Positions 42,093-51,057 of a stretch of DNA of 64,000 nt are shown piece by piece; positions within the stretch are counted from its first letter, which is position 1, and every line of letters begins with the position of its first letter. Made by a program: the position numbers and the translations under genes. Source of the DNA: Salinimicrobium sp. TH3 (GTDB lineage: Bacteria; Bacteroidota; Bacteroidia; Flavobacteriales; Flavobacteriaceae); NCBI RefSeq assembly GCF_026676115.1, contig NZ_JAPONB010000005.1, positions 62,001 to 126,000 on the forward strand, read 5' to 3'. The notes beneath the pieces were generated by a model. That model ran no database searches. It was not told where the DNA came from and saw nothing but the letters and a program-made list of their open reading frames with translations.

Positions 42093-43319
42093 ATGAACAA
42101 CCAGGACCTTTTAAATATTGCGGAAGAATTCGGTAGCCCTGTATATGTATATGATTCCGAAAAGATCATTTCACAGTACAATCGCCTTACCTCTGCTTTC
42201 AATAAGATAGAAAACCTTCGGATTCACTACGCCGTTAAAGCCCTTTCCAATATTTCAATCCTCGGTTTGTTTAAAGAATTAGGTGCCGGACTTGATACTG
42301 TGTCTATCCAGGAAGTGAAATTAGGACTGGAAGCCGGTGTGGAACCTTCCAAGATTATCTATACCCCCAACGGAGTTTCCCTTGAGGAAATTGAGAAAGT
42401 ATCGGCAATGGGGGTACAGATCAATATTGACAATCTCTCCATCCTTGAGCAGTTTGGAACAAAACATCCCTCGGTACCGGTTTGTATAAGAATCAATCCT
42501 CATGTGATGGCAGGTGGCAACACCAATATTTCTGTGGGCCATATAGATTCCAAATTCGGAATTTCAATACATCAGATCCCGCACCTCCTGCGCATTGTAG
42601 AGAATACGGGGATGCACATCAATGGGATCCACATGCATACCGGAAGTGATATTTTAGATATCGAAGTATTCTTATATGCTTCAGAAATTCTTTTTGACAC
42701 AGCCCGTCATTTTAAAGATCTTGAGTTCATTGATTTTGGAAGTGGATTTAAAGTGCCTTATAAAGAAGGGGATATTGAAACCAATATTGAAGAACTCGGC
42801 GAAAAACTCACTTCCAGGTTCAAATCCTTTTGTAAAGAATATGGTCGTGACCTTACCCTTGCTTTCGAACCGGGGAAATTTTTAGTGAGTGAGGCAGGAA
42901 AATTCCTGGCGCGGGTAAATGTGATTAAACAAACTACCTCAACTGTTTTTGCAGGAGTGGATAGTGGCTTTAACCATTTAATTCGCCCCATGTTCTATGG
43001 CTCCCGCCACGAAATTCATAACATTTCCAATCCCGGTGGGAAAGAAAGATTTTACTCTGTGGTTGGCTACATTTGTGAAACCGACACTTTCGCCAATAAC
43101 CGCAGAATTTCAGAAATTAAAGAAGGAGATATTCTGGCCTTTGATAATGCAGGAGCCTACTGTTATTCCATGTCAAGCAATTTTAACTCCCGATATCGCC
43201 CCCCTGAAGTATTGTGGTACAATGGCGCAGCCCACTTAATTAGAAAAAGGGAAGATTTCGAAGATCTTACCCGGGGACAAGTGAAGCTTGATCTCTCTGC
43301 TTTAATAGAAAAAGAATAA
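42093..43319 (+). CDS. lysA: Diaminopimelate decarboxylase
   Basis: Last step of lysine synthesis: meso-diaminopimelate to L-lysine. The 408-residue fold-type III PLP enzyme has the Schiff-base Lys49 in HYAVKALSN, HMHTGSDI, DFGSGFKVPY (phosphate-binding glycines), EPGKFLVSEAG, and the C-terminal CETDTFANNR and NAGAYCYSMSSNFNSR (catalytic Cys and Tyr). All expected active-site residues are present. dapD is 30 kb upstream on the same strand. Confidence 0.96.
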   Translation: MNNQDLLNIAEEFGSPVYVYDSEKIISQYNRLTSAFNKIENLRIHYAVKALSNISILGLFKELGAGLDTVSIQEVKLGLEAGVEPSKIIYTPNGVSLEEIEKVSAMGVQINIDNLSILEQFGTKHPSVPVCIRINPHVMAGGNTNISVGHIDSKFGISIHQIPHLLRIVENTGMHINGIHMHTGSDILDIEVFLYASEILFDTARHFKDLEFIDFGSGFKVPYKEGDIETNIEELGEKLTSRFKSFCKEYGRDLTLAFEPGKFLVSEAGKFLARVNVIKQTTSTVFAGVDSGFNHLIRPMFYGSRHEIHNISNPGGKERFYSVVGYICETDTFANNRRISEIKEGDILAFDNAGAYCYSMSSNFNSRYRPPEVLWYNGAAHLIRKREDFEDLTRGQVKLDLSALIEKE

Positions 43320-43456
43320 ATTTTCAAAAAAGGAGTTTTTTGTGTCATTTTTAATCCAAAAGTGGGAACTTTCTCCATTTTGAGTTGAAAAAAGCCAACT
43401 TCTTTGCCTTTTTGGATCATTACCTTTAGGTTTGTAAAAAACCTAAATTAAACGAT

Positions 43457-43900
43457 ATGATCTTAAGTAAGATGAAAATGTTCGGCTTATTATTTCTCAT
43501 GATAATTGGCAGTTCCAGCTTAATGGCTCAAACCAATGTGTCAGACGAGGAAATAGGTCAATTTGCCGTAACCTTTCAAAAGATGCGCATGATAAATCAG
43601 GAAGCTCAGAAGCAATTGAGTGAAGCGATCGCAGAAGAAGGCATGGAGGTTACCAGATTTAATACTATTCACCAGGCTCAAATGGATCCTGCGGCTGAAG
43701 TTGAACTCACCAAGGAAGAAGAGAAAAAATACAACACTATCATAAAGGATCTAAACGAAATGCAGGCAGAATTCCGCAAGGAGATCGAAGATATGATCAA
43801 AGATGGCGGACTTTCGGTAGAGCGTTATGAACAAATTGGAAATCAGTTACAAAATGACGCCGAACTTCAGGAGAGACTTCGGGAAGAATTGACCAACTAG
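43457..43900 (+). CDS. DUF4168 secreted protein
   Basis: A 147-residue protein with an N-terminal signal peptide (FGLLFLMIIGSSSLMA, then QTN) and a helical mature part. VSDEEIGQFAVTFQKMRMI and LSVERYEQIGNQLQND bracket the DUF4168 domain. Function unknown; probably periplasmic. A -7-like TACCTTTA lies at 43421-43428. It stands alone with a strong terminator after it. Confidence 0.83.
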   Translation: MILSKMKMFGLLFLMIIGSSSLMAQTNVSDEEIGQFAVTFQKMRMINQEAQKQLSEAIAEEGMEVTRFNTIHQAQMDPAAEVELTKEEEKKYNTIIKDLNEMQAEFRKEIEDMIKDGGLSVERYEQIGNQLQNDAELQERLREELTN

Positions 43901-43926
43901 ACACTTCCCTAAGAACAAAGCTCAGA

Positions 43927-43962
43927 GCCTGCCTGGAAATACTTTCTAAGCAGGCTTTTTTT
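43927..43962. terminator. Terminator between DUF4168 gene and trkH-like gene
   Basis: GCCTGC pairs with GCAGGC around a 17-base loop, then seven T. The T run reaches the stop of the converging potassium-uptake gene. Confidence 0.8.
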
Positions 43963-45476
43963 CAATTCTGGAGTACAGACTTTTCTTTTCTTTTTACAGC
44001 TACTTTGCTTTTCAATAAATAAAATGGGGAAATAATCAGAATAACTATGGCCATAATTTCAAGCCGTCCCAACCACATCAATAAAGAAAGAAGATATTTC
44101 GCATTTTCGGGCATTCCTGCCCCGGTTAATCCTGTACTCAATCCTACATTGCTCAAAGCTGAAGCAGTATCAAAAAGGATCTGGTAGAATGTATAATCAT
44201 CCCCCACTGATAAAGAGAGAAAGAAGGTTCCAAAGGTAAGGGTGATCACCCATAGAAAAAGAACATTTGCAGCCTGTTGAATGTTATTCCTCATCTCCCT
44301 GGGTTCTTTCATTTCTCCATCAAAGGTGACTTTGGCTTCCTTTTCTTCAGGAAACCATACCTGCTTAATGCTCCGCCAGATACCTTTGGCAAACCATGCG
44401 AATCTTACTGTTTTAATACCACCACCTGTTGATCCGGCATTAGCACCCAGCAACATTAATATTACTAGCACAAAAGCCGGAGCCATTGGCCATAGTCCAA
44501 GTTCTACGGTGTTCAATCCACAAGTGGCAAGTGCAGAAGTTGCCTGAAATAGTAAATCAATAATACTTAGCTCTGGATAGATCCACAAAAGGAGACAAAA
44601 TGCTGCCACCAGAAAGAAAAAAAAGTAGTGAAGCTGAGTTTGTTTTAGAAATCTTTTTAGATCAAATTGAAAAACCAGTAAGTAATGAATTTTAAAAGCA
44701 ATCGCTCCCATGACCATTATTAGGATGGTCAAGGCTTTTATCTGTGTAGTATAATCTGTAAAACTGTTGGAGGTGACAGAGAAGCCACCTGTTCCAAGAG
44801 CTGTCATTCCGTGATTTAAAGCTTCCCAAAAAGGCATTCCGGAGAAATAATAAAGTAGAATTGAAACCAGAGTATATCCGATATATATCCACCAGATTTT
44901 CTGAATGGTAGCCGTTACGGGGGCATCCTTAATTTCCCAATGCCTGGTTTCCGCGTGGTATAGTCGTTCATCATCATGATTAAGCTTAAGAAGAAGGGAA
45001 GCCAGCATTATCACTCCAATTCCCCCTATCCATTCAGAAAAGCTACGCCACCACTGCAGGCTATAGGGAATTTCGGAAGGATCATCTAACATCGTTAGGC
45101 CGGTCCCGGTGAACCCGGAGACTGATTCAAACATACTGTTTACCAGCACTTCAAAAACAGGCAGCTGAGCGTAAACTCCCGGAGGTGCTGTCAAGGCGAT
45201 ACCATAGAAGGGAATTATTCCAAACAAAGAAATGAGCAACCAGGCCAAGGCCACAAGTATGACCGAAAGACCTTTACTGGTTTCCTTCTCGGCTTTAAAA
45301 AGATAGAAAAACAGTTGTCCTGTTCCCACACTTACTAACGCCATTCCCGCGAAAGGCCCTAAGGCAAACCATTCGGAGTAAGAGATTATTACGGGTAAAG
45401 ACAAAATGGCCAGACCTGCAGGAATGTGAAGAAGTTTTCCAATATCTCTTAAAAAAGTACTTAAGGAAGGTTCCAA
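43962..45476 (-). CDS. TrkH-family potassium uptake protein
   Basis: A 504-residue polytopic membrane protein of the Trk/Ktr/HKT superfamily with about ten membrane segments and four pore loops, including VSGFTGTGLTML, GMTALGTGGFSVTS, SALATCGLNTV and SALSNVGLSTG, each centred on the selectivity Gly. It starts at ATG 45476. TrkH normally works with a cytoplasmic TrkA gating ring, and no trkA is nearby. A TxGxGD-channel gene lies just upstream on the same strand. Confidence 0.9.
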   Translation of the reverse strand: MEPSLSTFLRDIGKLLHIPAGLAILSLPVIISYSEWFALGPFAGMALVSVGTGQLFFYLFKAEKETSKGLSVILVALAWLLISLFGIIPFYGIALTAPPGVYAQLPVFEVLVNSMFESVSGFTGTGLTMLDDPSEIPYSLQWWRSFSEWIGGIGVIMLASLLLKLNHDDERLYHAETRHWEIKDAPVTATIQKIWWIYIGYTLVSILLYYFSGMPFWEALNHGMTALGTGGFSVTSNSFTDYTTQIKALTILIMVMGAIAFKIHYLLVFQFDLKRFLKQTQLHYFFFFLVAAFCLLLWIYPELSIIDLLFQATSALATCGLNTVELGLWPMAPAFVLVILMLLGANAGSTGGGIKTVRFAWFAKGIWRSIKQVWFPEEKEAKVTFDGEMKEPREMRNNIQQAANVLFLWVITLTFGTFFLSLSVGDDYTFYQILFDTASALSNVGLSTGLTGAGMPENAKYLLSLLMWLGRLEIMAIVILIISPFYLLKSKVAVKRKEKSVLQN

Positions 45477-45620
45477 ATATTCAATTGTATTTTATAGCAG
45501 TATAAAAAATAATAATACAAAAGAGCAATTTAGCTAATCCTCTTCAAGTCCAAGTTATTAATACTGCAATTATAGATCTATAATATATTCTTAAAGTAGA
45601 AGAAAAAGATATAAAAGGAT

Positions 45621-46601
45621 TTATTCTTGGGAAACTGTTTTTAACCGGTAAACTTCTTTCCAGTTCCATCCCGCGTATTTTAAACTGGAAGTAAATTGCC
45701 GGTCCATTTCCAGGTGATTCTCAAAGTAATACCCATATTTCATCCAGTGACTCCTGTAAGTTTTTAATTCCTCCTCACTGTGAGTGGCGGCATCTGGATC
45801 CTCCAGTCCCAGTTCCAGGTATTTTTCTATTCCATTTAGTAAGGCAGTTATTTTTTTGTGCTGTACAGAATCTTTTTTCCAATCCAGTTTAATGATCATA
45901 AGAACTTCATATAGCCTCGCAAGCTGTACGACCAGAGCAGATTCATGTTGTTTGGATAAAAAATAATTTACCATTGGAAAAGCCAGGTAACTACTTGCAT
46001 TCTGCAAAATTTGCTGTCTTAGACCACTTGCATTGGAAACCAGGTTCTCAAGGTCCTCTTGCTGCTTATAAAATTGAAAGATCTCTTCCACATCCTTTCC
46101 CATGGTAGAAATAAGGAAAGCCAGCTGCTTTTTAGACAGCACAGCATTGATCACACTTAGAAGATAAGTCAATCCAGTGGTGATCAAAATAAATCCCGAA
46201 AAGGACAAAATACCGGTAAGGATCCTGCTTGTATCATTCCCGGGAACGAAGTCTCCAATTCCCAACGTCGAAAGGACATACCCGGTATAATAAAATCTTT
46301 CTGGATGTGTGGCCGGTAAGCCTGTGGTACCATTCACTACCATTTCCTCTCCGGCGCTAAATACCGTATAAGTTCCAATAAACAATAACAACATCCACAG
46401 GAAAGTTGTCATTAAAAGATGTGTTATACCCGAAAACTTAAAAATGGTACGGGTGCGGTTTTGAATCATAATCCGGTTGAGGATCTGATTTACAATTCTT
46501 GAAAAAATACCAAAACCATTACCGGAAAGTGTGGTGTGAAAAAAGTCAAGATAGGTGAAAAGGATAATAGATAAACCAATTACAATTTGAGCTGTCTGCA
46601 T
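45621..46601 (-). CDS. Two-helix potassium-channel-family protein
   Basis: A 326-residue protein with membrane segments near the N-terminus and a pore with filter-like STLGIGDFVPG (TVGYGD pattern). ATG 46601 is used; the frame extends to 46646. The last 170 residues are helical and soluble, without an RCK/TrkA_N Rossmann motif (no GxGxxG), so gating is not of the usual nucleotide kind. It sits 145 bases upstream of the TrkH gene, suggesting a K+ homeostasis pair. Confidence 0.83.
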   Translation of the reverse strand: MQTAQIVIGLSIILFTYLDFFHTTLSGNGFGIFSRIVNQILNRIMIQNRTRTIFKFSGITHLLMTTFLWMLLLFIGTYTVFSAGEEMVVNGTTGLPATHPERFYYTGYVLSTLGIGDFVPGNDTSRILTGILSFSGFILITTGLTYLLSVINAVLSKKQLAFLISTMGKDVEEIFQFYKQQEDLENLVSNASGLRQQILQNASSYLAFPMVNYFLSKQHESALVVQLARLYEVLMIIKLDWKKDSVQHKKITALLNGIEKYLELGLEDPDAATHSEEELKTYRSHWMKYGYYFENHLEMDRQFTSSLKYAGWNWKEVYRLKTVSQE

Positions 46602-46730
46602 ACACTCTAAATTAATTAAAAGGTCCTTAAAAAAAACTAATATCAACTTAAACTTTTCTAAAGCCTCTGCTCATTATCTAATTTTTAGTCATTGAATTTC
46701 GTACATTATAATATCTTAAAATGATCTATC

Positions 46731-48023
46731 ATGAATCTGGAAAATGAAAAAGGAAAGGAGTATATCAAACCTCTTGAAAATGCAAAGGATCTTGATCCCC
46801 TGCTGGACAAAATTGGAGATTCTAAATATGTGCTGTTGGGCGAGGCCACTCACGGCACTCATGAATATTATACATGGAGGGCAGAAATTTCAAAAAGGCT
46901 CATTAAGGAGAAAGGATTTTCCTTTGTCGCCGTTGAGGGAGACTGGCCCGATTGTTTTGAGATCAATCGATGGATCAAAAATTTCCCCGATACTCCTTCT
47001 CAAATTTCTAAAGTCCTTAATAACTTTAAGCGCTGGCCAACCTGGATGTGGGCAAACTGGGAAATTGCCGCTTTCGCGGAATGGCTGAGGAACCACAATA
47101 AAAATCTTGACCCAAAGAAAAAAATTGGCTTTTACGGGCTGGACGTATATAGCCTTTGGGAATCCATGGAAATCATCGTCAACTACCTGGAAAAGGAAGA
47201 TCCCGAAGTTGCTGCCCTGGCCAGACTTACAGCCGACTGTTTTGAGCCTTACAGGCAAAATGATTCTTACGTGACAGCTTACCGGGGGTTAAATCAAAAG
47301 TGCCGCAGTGAAGTGGTTCAACTGCTTAAGGAGGTTCGTCAAAAAAAATCACAATATGAAAACGAACCCGAAGCAGGGCTCAATGCAGAGCTCAATTCCC
47401 TGGTCCTTAAAAATGCTGAAAAATACTATGAAGCCATGGCAAAATTTGACCATTCTTCCTGGAATGTTAGGGATAGTCACATGGTAGAAACCCTTAATAC
47501 TCTGGTAAATTATCATGGAGAAGACGCCAAAGTAATTGTTTGGGAGCACAACACCCATATTGGAGATGCCCGCGCCACAAATATGGCCGCATCGGGATTG
47601 CACAATGTGGGCCAATTGGTGCGACAGCAACACAAAAAAGACGGGGTGGTCCTAGTAGGTTTCGGCTCGTATGAAGGATCTGTAATAGCAGGTGAATTCT
47701 GGGGGGCTCCCATAAAGAACATGGATCTGCCAAAAGCTATTGATGGCAGTATAGAAAAAATGTTACACACTTTGGGCGCAGAGAATAAGTTACTGCTCTT
47801 TGAGGAAGGAAGCGACCTCTCCAAAAAGCTGAAGGATAAAATAGGCCATCGTGCCGTGGGGGTGGTGTACGATCCTCACCAGGAGCGCGGCAATTATGTC
47901 CCCTCAAAAATGTCAAAAAGATATGATGCTTTTCTGTACATCGACAGGACGCAGGGAGTCCATCCCCTTCACCTTAAACCCGAAGGCAGCAAGATCCCCG
48001 ATACTTTTCCCTTCGGAATTTAA
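46731..48023 (+). CDS. Erythromycin-esterase family protein
   Basis: A 430-residue protein of the EreA/EreB/SatD-like family. GEATHGTHEYY (about 36-46), VAVEGDWPDCFEIN (Glu), HSSWNVRDSHM and VWEHNTHIGDARAT provide the His and Glu positions used in the family. Erythromycin esterases open macrolide lactones, but most chromosomal members have other unknown substrates. It ends 9 bases before the MBL gene. Confidence 0.87.
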   Translation: MNLENEKGKEYIKPLENAKDLDPLLDKIGDSKYVLLGEATHGTHEYYTWRAEISKRLIKEKGFSFVAVEGDWPDCFEINRWIKNFPDTPSQISKVLNNFKRWPTWMWANWEIAAFAEWLRNHNKNLDPKKKIGFYGLDVYSLWESMEIIVNYLEKEDPEVAALARLTADCFEPYRQNDSYVTAYRGLNQKCRSEVVQLLKEVRQKKSQYENEPEAGLNAELNSLVLKNAEKYYEAMAKFDHSSWNVRDSHMVETLNTLVNYHGEDAKVIVWEHNTHIGDARATNMAASGLHNVGQLVRQQHKKDGVVLVGFGSYEGSVIAGEFWGAPIKNMDLPKAIDGSIEKMLHTLGAENKLLLFEEGSDLSKKLKDKIGHRAVGVVYDPHQERGNYVPSKMSKRYDAFLYIDRTQGVHPLHLKPEGSKIPDTFPFGI

Positions 48024-48032
48024 AGTTTACTT

Positions 48033-48719
48033 ATGAAGATCAAGATCCTGGGCACCCGCGGAAAAATTGAACCCAAAGCTGAAAATCATGTAAATCACAC
48101 AGGTTTCCTGCTCGACGACAAGATCCTTATAGATGTTGGCGAACCAGATTATATGGAATACAAACCTGAAGCCATAGTCTTTACGCATTTTCACCCGGAC
48201 CATGCCTTCTTTGTTCCTAATAAAGAAAAATTCGATCCTAATATTCCCCTTTTTGGGCCCGAAGCTCATGAACTCATTCCAAAGCTACAGGTGATTTCCG
48301 AAAAATTTGAACTGGAAGGTTACAGCTTCACTCCTATTCCGGTAATTCACGCTTTAAGACTGAAGTCTCTCGGATACATCATCCAAAAAGGGCAAAAAAG
48401 GATCTTCATTACAGGCGACGTCGCCTGGATAGAAAAAGCTAACCTTAAAGATTTGCCTCCACTGGACCTTGTGATCACTGAAGCTACTTTCATCCATAAA
48501 AGCGGCAGAATAAACCGGAAGAAAGATCGAATTTTTGGTCACACAGGAGTACCCGATCTTATTCGACTGCTAAGTCCGCATACAAAAAAGATTGCCTTTT
48601 GCCACTACGGTGAATGGTTCTTTGAAACTTCTCCTGAAGAAAGCAAGAAGCAGATAAAATCACTTGAAGAGGGTGTGGAGCTTATTCCCACGCAGGATGG
48701 AATGGAGCTGAAAGTTTAA
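48033..48719 (+). CDS. MBL-fold metallo-hydrolase
   Basis: A 228-residue metallo-beta-lactamase fold protein with the zinc motif THFHPDHAFF (HxHxDH), a later ITGDVAWI (Asp ligand) and FCHYGEWFF (His ligand). It resembles the small RNase Z/UlaG-like hydrolases. Substrate unknown. It is 9 bases behind the esterase gene, and its stop overlaps that of the converging DUF72 gene (shared TTAA). Confidence 0.88.
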   Translation: MKIKILGTRGKIEPKAENHVNHTGFLLDDKILIDVGEPDYMEYKPEAIVFTHFHPDHAFFVPNKEKFDPNIPLFGPEAHELIPKLQVISEKFELEGYSFTPIPVIHALRLKSLGYIIQKGQKRIFITGDVAWIEKANLKDLPPLDLVITEATFIHKSGRINRKKDRIFGHTGVPDLIRLLSPHTKKIAFCHYGEWFFETSPEESKKQIKSLEEGVELIPTQDGMELKV

Positions 48720-49435
48720 TCCTCCAACATCTTCAGAAGTTGTTTGGCATTTTCGGGGGCATTGGCGTGGATGTCATTATTAAAATAAATATAGATCTCC
48801 TTTAAACCCGAATTCCTTATCATGTGCGCCCATTCCTGTAATTCATCTTCAGAATAATAGTAATCATACCATTTTTTACCTTTTCCGTGGAAGCGCAGGT
48901 AACCAGTTTCTGAAGTTGTGATCATTTCTTCAGGAAAACGGGGGCTGGAAATAGCACAGAAAATCACATTTTGCTTTCTCAACAAAGCATAAACCTCTTC
49001 ATCATACCAGCTCTCGTGTCGAAATTCAATGACATTATTTACGCTTTTATCGAAAAGCTTAATAAAATCCAGCAGCCTTTCATCATTGCGGTGTACGCTG
49101 GGTGGCAACTGCCACAGTAAATTTCCAAGCTTATGGCCCATAATGCCTGAAGTAGTATTAAAGTTCCCCACACTTTCCTCTACGTCATTCAGCTTTTTCA
49201 TGTGGGTAATATAGCGACTGCCTTTGAGCGTAAACTTAAAATCTTCGGGCACAGTATCCCGCCACTTTTCAACAGTTTTGTCCTGCGGAAATCTATAAAA
49301 AGTGCTGTTTATTTCGACAGTATTAAATTCTCCTGAATAATGGTCCAGCCAATTCTTTTGAGCGAGTTTTTCAGGATAGAATTTTCCTCTCCAGTCCCTG
49401 TAATTCCATCCGGAACACCCTATATATAACTTCAT
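48716..49435 (-). CDS. DUF72 protein (YecE-like)
   Basis: A 239-residue TIM-barrel-like protein of the DUF72/YecE family: MKLYIGCSGWNYRDWRGKFY, then EINSTFYRFP, KGSRYITHMKKL, LPPSVHRNDERL and YLRFHGKGKKWY. Catalytic function is not established. ATG 49435 gives the usual start and overlaps the stop of the glycosylase gene by 4 bases, so the two are translationally coupled. Confidence 0.9.
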   Translation of the reverse strand: MKLYIGCSGWNYRDWRGKFYPEKLAQKNWLDHYSGEFNTVEINSTFYRFPQDKTVEKWRDTVPEDFKFTLKGSRYITHMKKLNDVEESVGNFNTTSGIMGHKLGNLLWQLPPSVHRNDERLLDFIKLFDKSVNNVIEFRHESWYDEEVYALLRKQNVIFCAISSPRFPEEMITTSETGYLRFHGKGKKWYDYYYSEDELQEWAHMIRNSGLKEIYIYFNNDIHANAPENAKQLLKMLED

Positions 49436-50217
49436 TTTTCCTCTTTTTGACAGGATGGGCAAAAATAAGTACTCCTTCCCGAAACTTTTATTTGTTTTAT
49501 CTTTCCTTTACAAGCCGGGCAATCCTTGCCTCCTTTCCTATGCTTAATAAGGTAAGAGTTCGGGAAATCCTCCCGCACCCCTTCTTTCTCTATAGCTTTT
49601 TCCAGCACTTTTTTCATCTGCTTAAAAAGCTGTTTTTTATCCTTTTCTGAAATCGCATTTGTCTTTGTCTTTGGATGTATTTTAGACTGGTACAGCATTT
49701 CGTCTGAATATAAGTTCCCAATTCCGGCGAGAACATGCTGGTCTGTAAGGACTCCTTTAATGCTTCCGGTTTTATCTTCCAGCAACTCAAGAAATTCTTT
49801 TTCGGTTAATTCCAATGCATCCTTTCCAAGTTCCTGACTCTCCCTGAAATCTTCCAGACCTTCAGCAATAAAAAGCTTCCCTAATTTCCTCTGGGATAAA
49901 TAAGCCAGGTGATCATTATCTTCAAATGAAAAAACTACGCGGGAATATTTAGGAGGATCCTGGTTCTTGTAGTACTCAATTTTTCCTGTCATTCCAAAAT
50001 GCATCACCAGGGCCTTATCGCCGGTAGTTTCAATGAGTAAGTACTTTCCCAGCCTAATACCATTTTTAAATTTCTTCCCTTTAAATGCCTTAATGAATTC
50101 TTCTTTTGGGGATTGCAGGCTACCCGTGTGTAGAAATTCAATAGCTGTGATCTTTTTATTAAGCGAAGTGGCGTTGAGATAATCTTTGAAAAGAGAAATT
50201 TCGGGTAGTTCTGGCAT
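49432..50217 (-). CDS. Fpg/Nei-family DNA glycosylase
   Basis: Base-excision repair bifunctional glycosylase/AP lyase. The 261-residue protein begins MPELPEISLF, with Pro2 as the Schiff-base nucleophile and Glu3 next to it, has HFGMTGKIEYY, H2TH-region VLAGIGNLYSDEMLY, and a C-terminal zinc finger CPAC plus CPSC. MutM versus Nei cannot be settled by eye, so no symbol is given. It is coupled to the DUF72 gene. Confidence 0.92.
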   Translation of the reverse strand: MPELPEISLFKDYLNATSLNKKITAIEFLHTGSLQSPKEEFIKAFKGKKFKNGIRLGKYLLIETTGDKALVMHFGMTGKIEYYKNQDPPKYSRVVFSFEDNDHLAYLSQRKLGKLFIAEGLEDFRESQELGKDALELTEKEFLELLEDKTGSIKGVLTDQHVLAGIGNLYSDEMLYQSKIHPKTKTNAISEKDKKQLFKQMKKVLEKAIEKEGVREDFPNSYLIKHRKGGKDCPACKGKIKQIKVSGRSTYFCPSCQKEEK

Positions 50218-50343
50218 AGTCGTTGTTTTTTATGGCTTCCTCAAATTACTTAAAATCAACCTAACACCCCATTTTTTATGAAAAGTTTCAAAGAATTCAA
50301 TTTGAGAATTTCTAATTTATGGAAGCAGGTACAAATAAGAAAT

Positions 50344-51030
50344 ATGCACAGATCATTGAGAACAAAATTAGCTTTATTTATCATGCTGCCTTTGCTGGCA
50401 GGGAACTGGAGCTGTGCTGCAAAAAAAGATATGGAAGAAGAAAAGATCATTTACCAGGGCAACAAAATCATTCCTGAAAGTATACTGGACGAGGCAAAAA
50501 TTGCTCTTTCCTACTACCCCGAACTTAAAGATGTTGAAATCGAATTCAAGTACAAAGACAACATAAAAAAATCTTTTATGCAGGCCCAACCAAAGGTTGC
50601 GAATCTTTTCAAGGGGAAAAAAGATCGCAGCTATCACATCTTTATTAGCAGTAGATTCTTAATCGAAAAAGAAGAATTTTCCATGGCCGATGTTCCCCCT
50701 GATGTTCTTATTGGCTGGCTTGGACACGAACTTGGGCATATAATGGACTACCGGGATAAATCGGCTATGGGATTGGTCATTTTCGGAATGAGGTATATAA
50801 CTTCAGACAACTATATAAAGGAAGCAGAACGTACTGCCGACACCTATGCCGTAAACAGCGGAATGGGAGATTATATCCTGGCAACAAAGGATTTTATTTT
50901 AAATCACTCTCATCTTTCAGATTCCTACAAGGAAAGGATCGCCCGCCTGTATCTCTCTCCTGAAGAGATCCTGGTCCTGGTGAACAAACTGGAAGAAGAG
51001 CTGGAAGAAGCTGAAAAAGAGGAAAGCTAA
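50344..51030 (+). CDS. Membrane-anchored or lipoprotein metalloprotease (HExxH)
   Basis: A 228-residue protein with a signal peptide and possible lipobox (PLLAGNWSC). The core has the zinc motif HELGH (GWLGHELGHIMDYRD) and a downstream EAERTADTYAV, where the Glu and Asp fit the third-ligand ExxxD of M48-like peptidases. The C-terminus is acidic. The ATG at 50344 places a basic n-region right before the hydrophobic stretch; an in-frame ATG at 50278 adds 22 residues. Substrate unknown. Confidence 0.8.
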   Translation: MHRSLRTKLALFIMLPLLAGNWSCAAKKDMEEEKIIYQGNKIIPESILDEAKIALSYYPELKDVEIEFKYKDNIKKSFMQAQPKVANLFKGKKDRSYHIFISSRFLIEKEEFSMADVPPDVLIGWLGHELGHIMDYRDKSAMGLVIFGMRYITSDNYIKEAERTADTYAVNSGMGDYILATKDFILNHSHLSDSYKERIARLYLSPEEILVLVNKLEEELEEAEKEES

Positions 51031-51057
51031 TCTATTGTAGATTATATATCGCGTTTA

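Noticed and set aside
43340-43400. Terminator of the palindrome family after lysA
   Set aside because: Only GTGTCATTTTTAA is present, with no matching arm; similarity is too short.
46731-48023. Macrolide resistance gene
   Set aside because: Family membership alone does not show macrolide hydrolysis; there is no mobile context or other resistance gene nearby.
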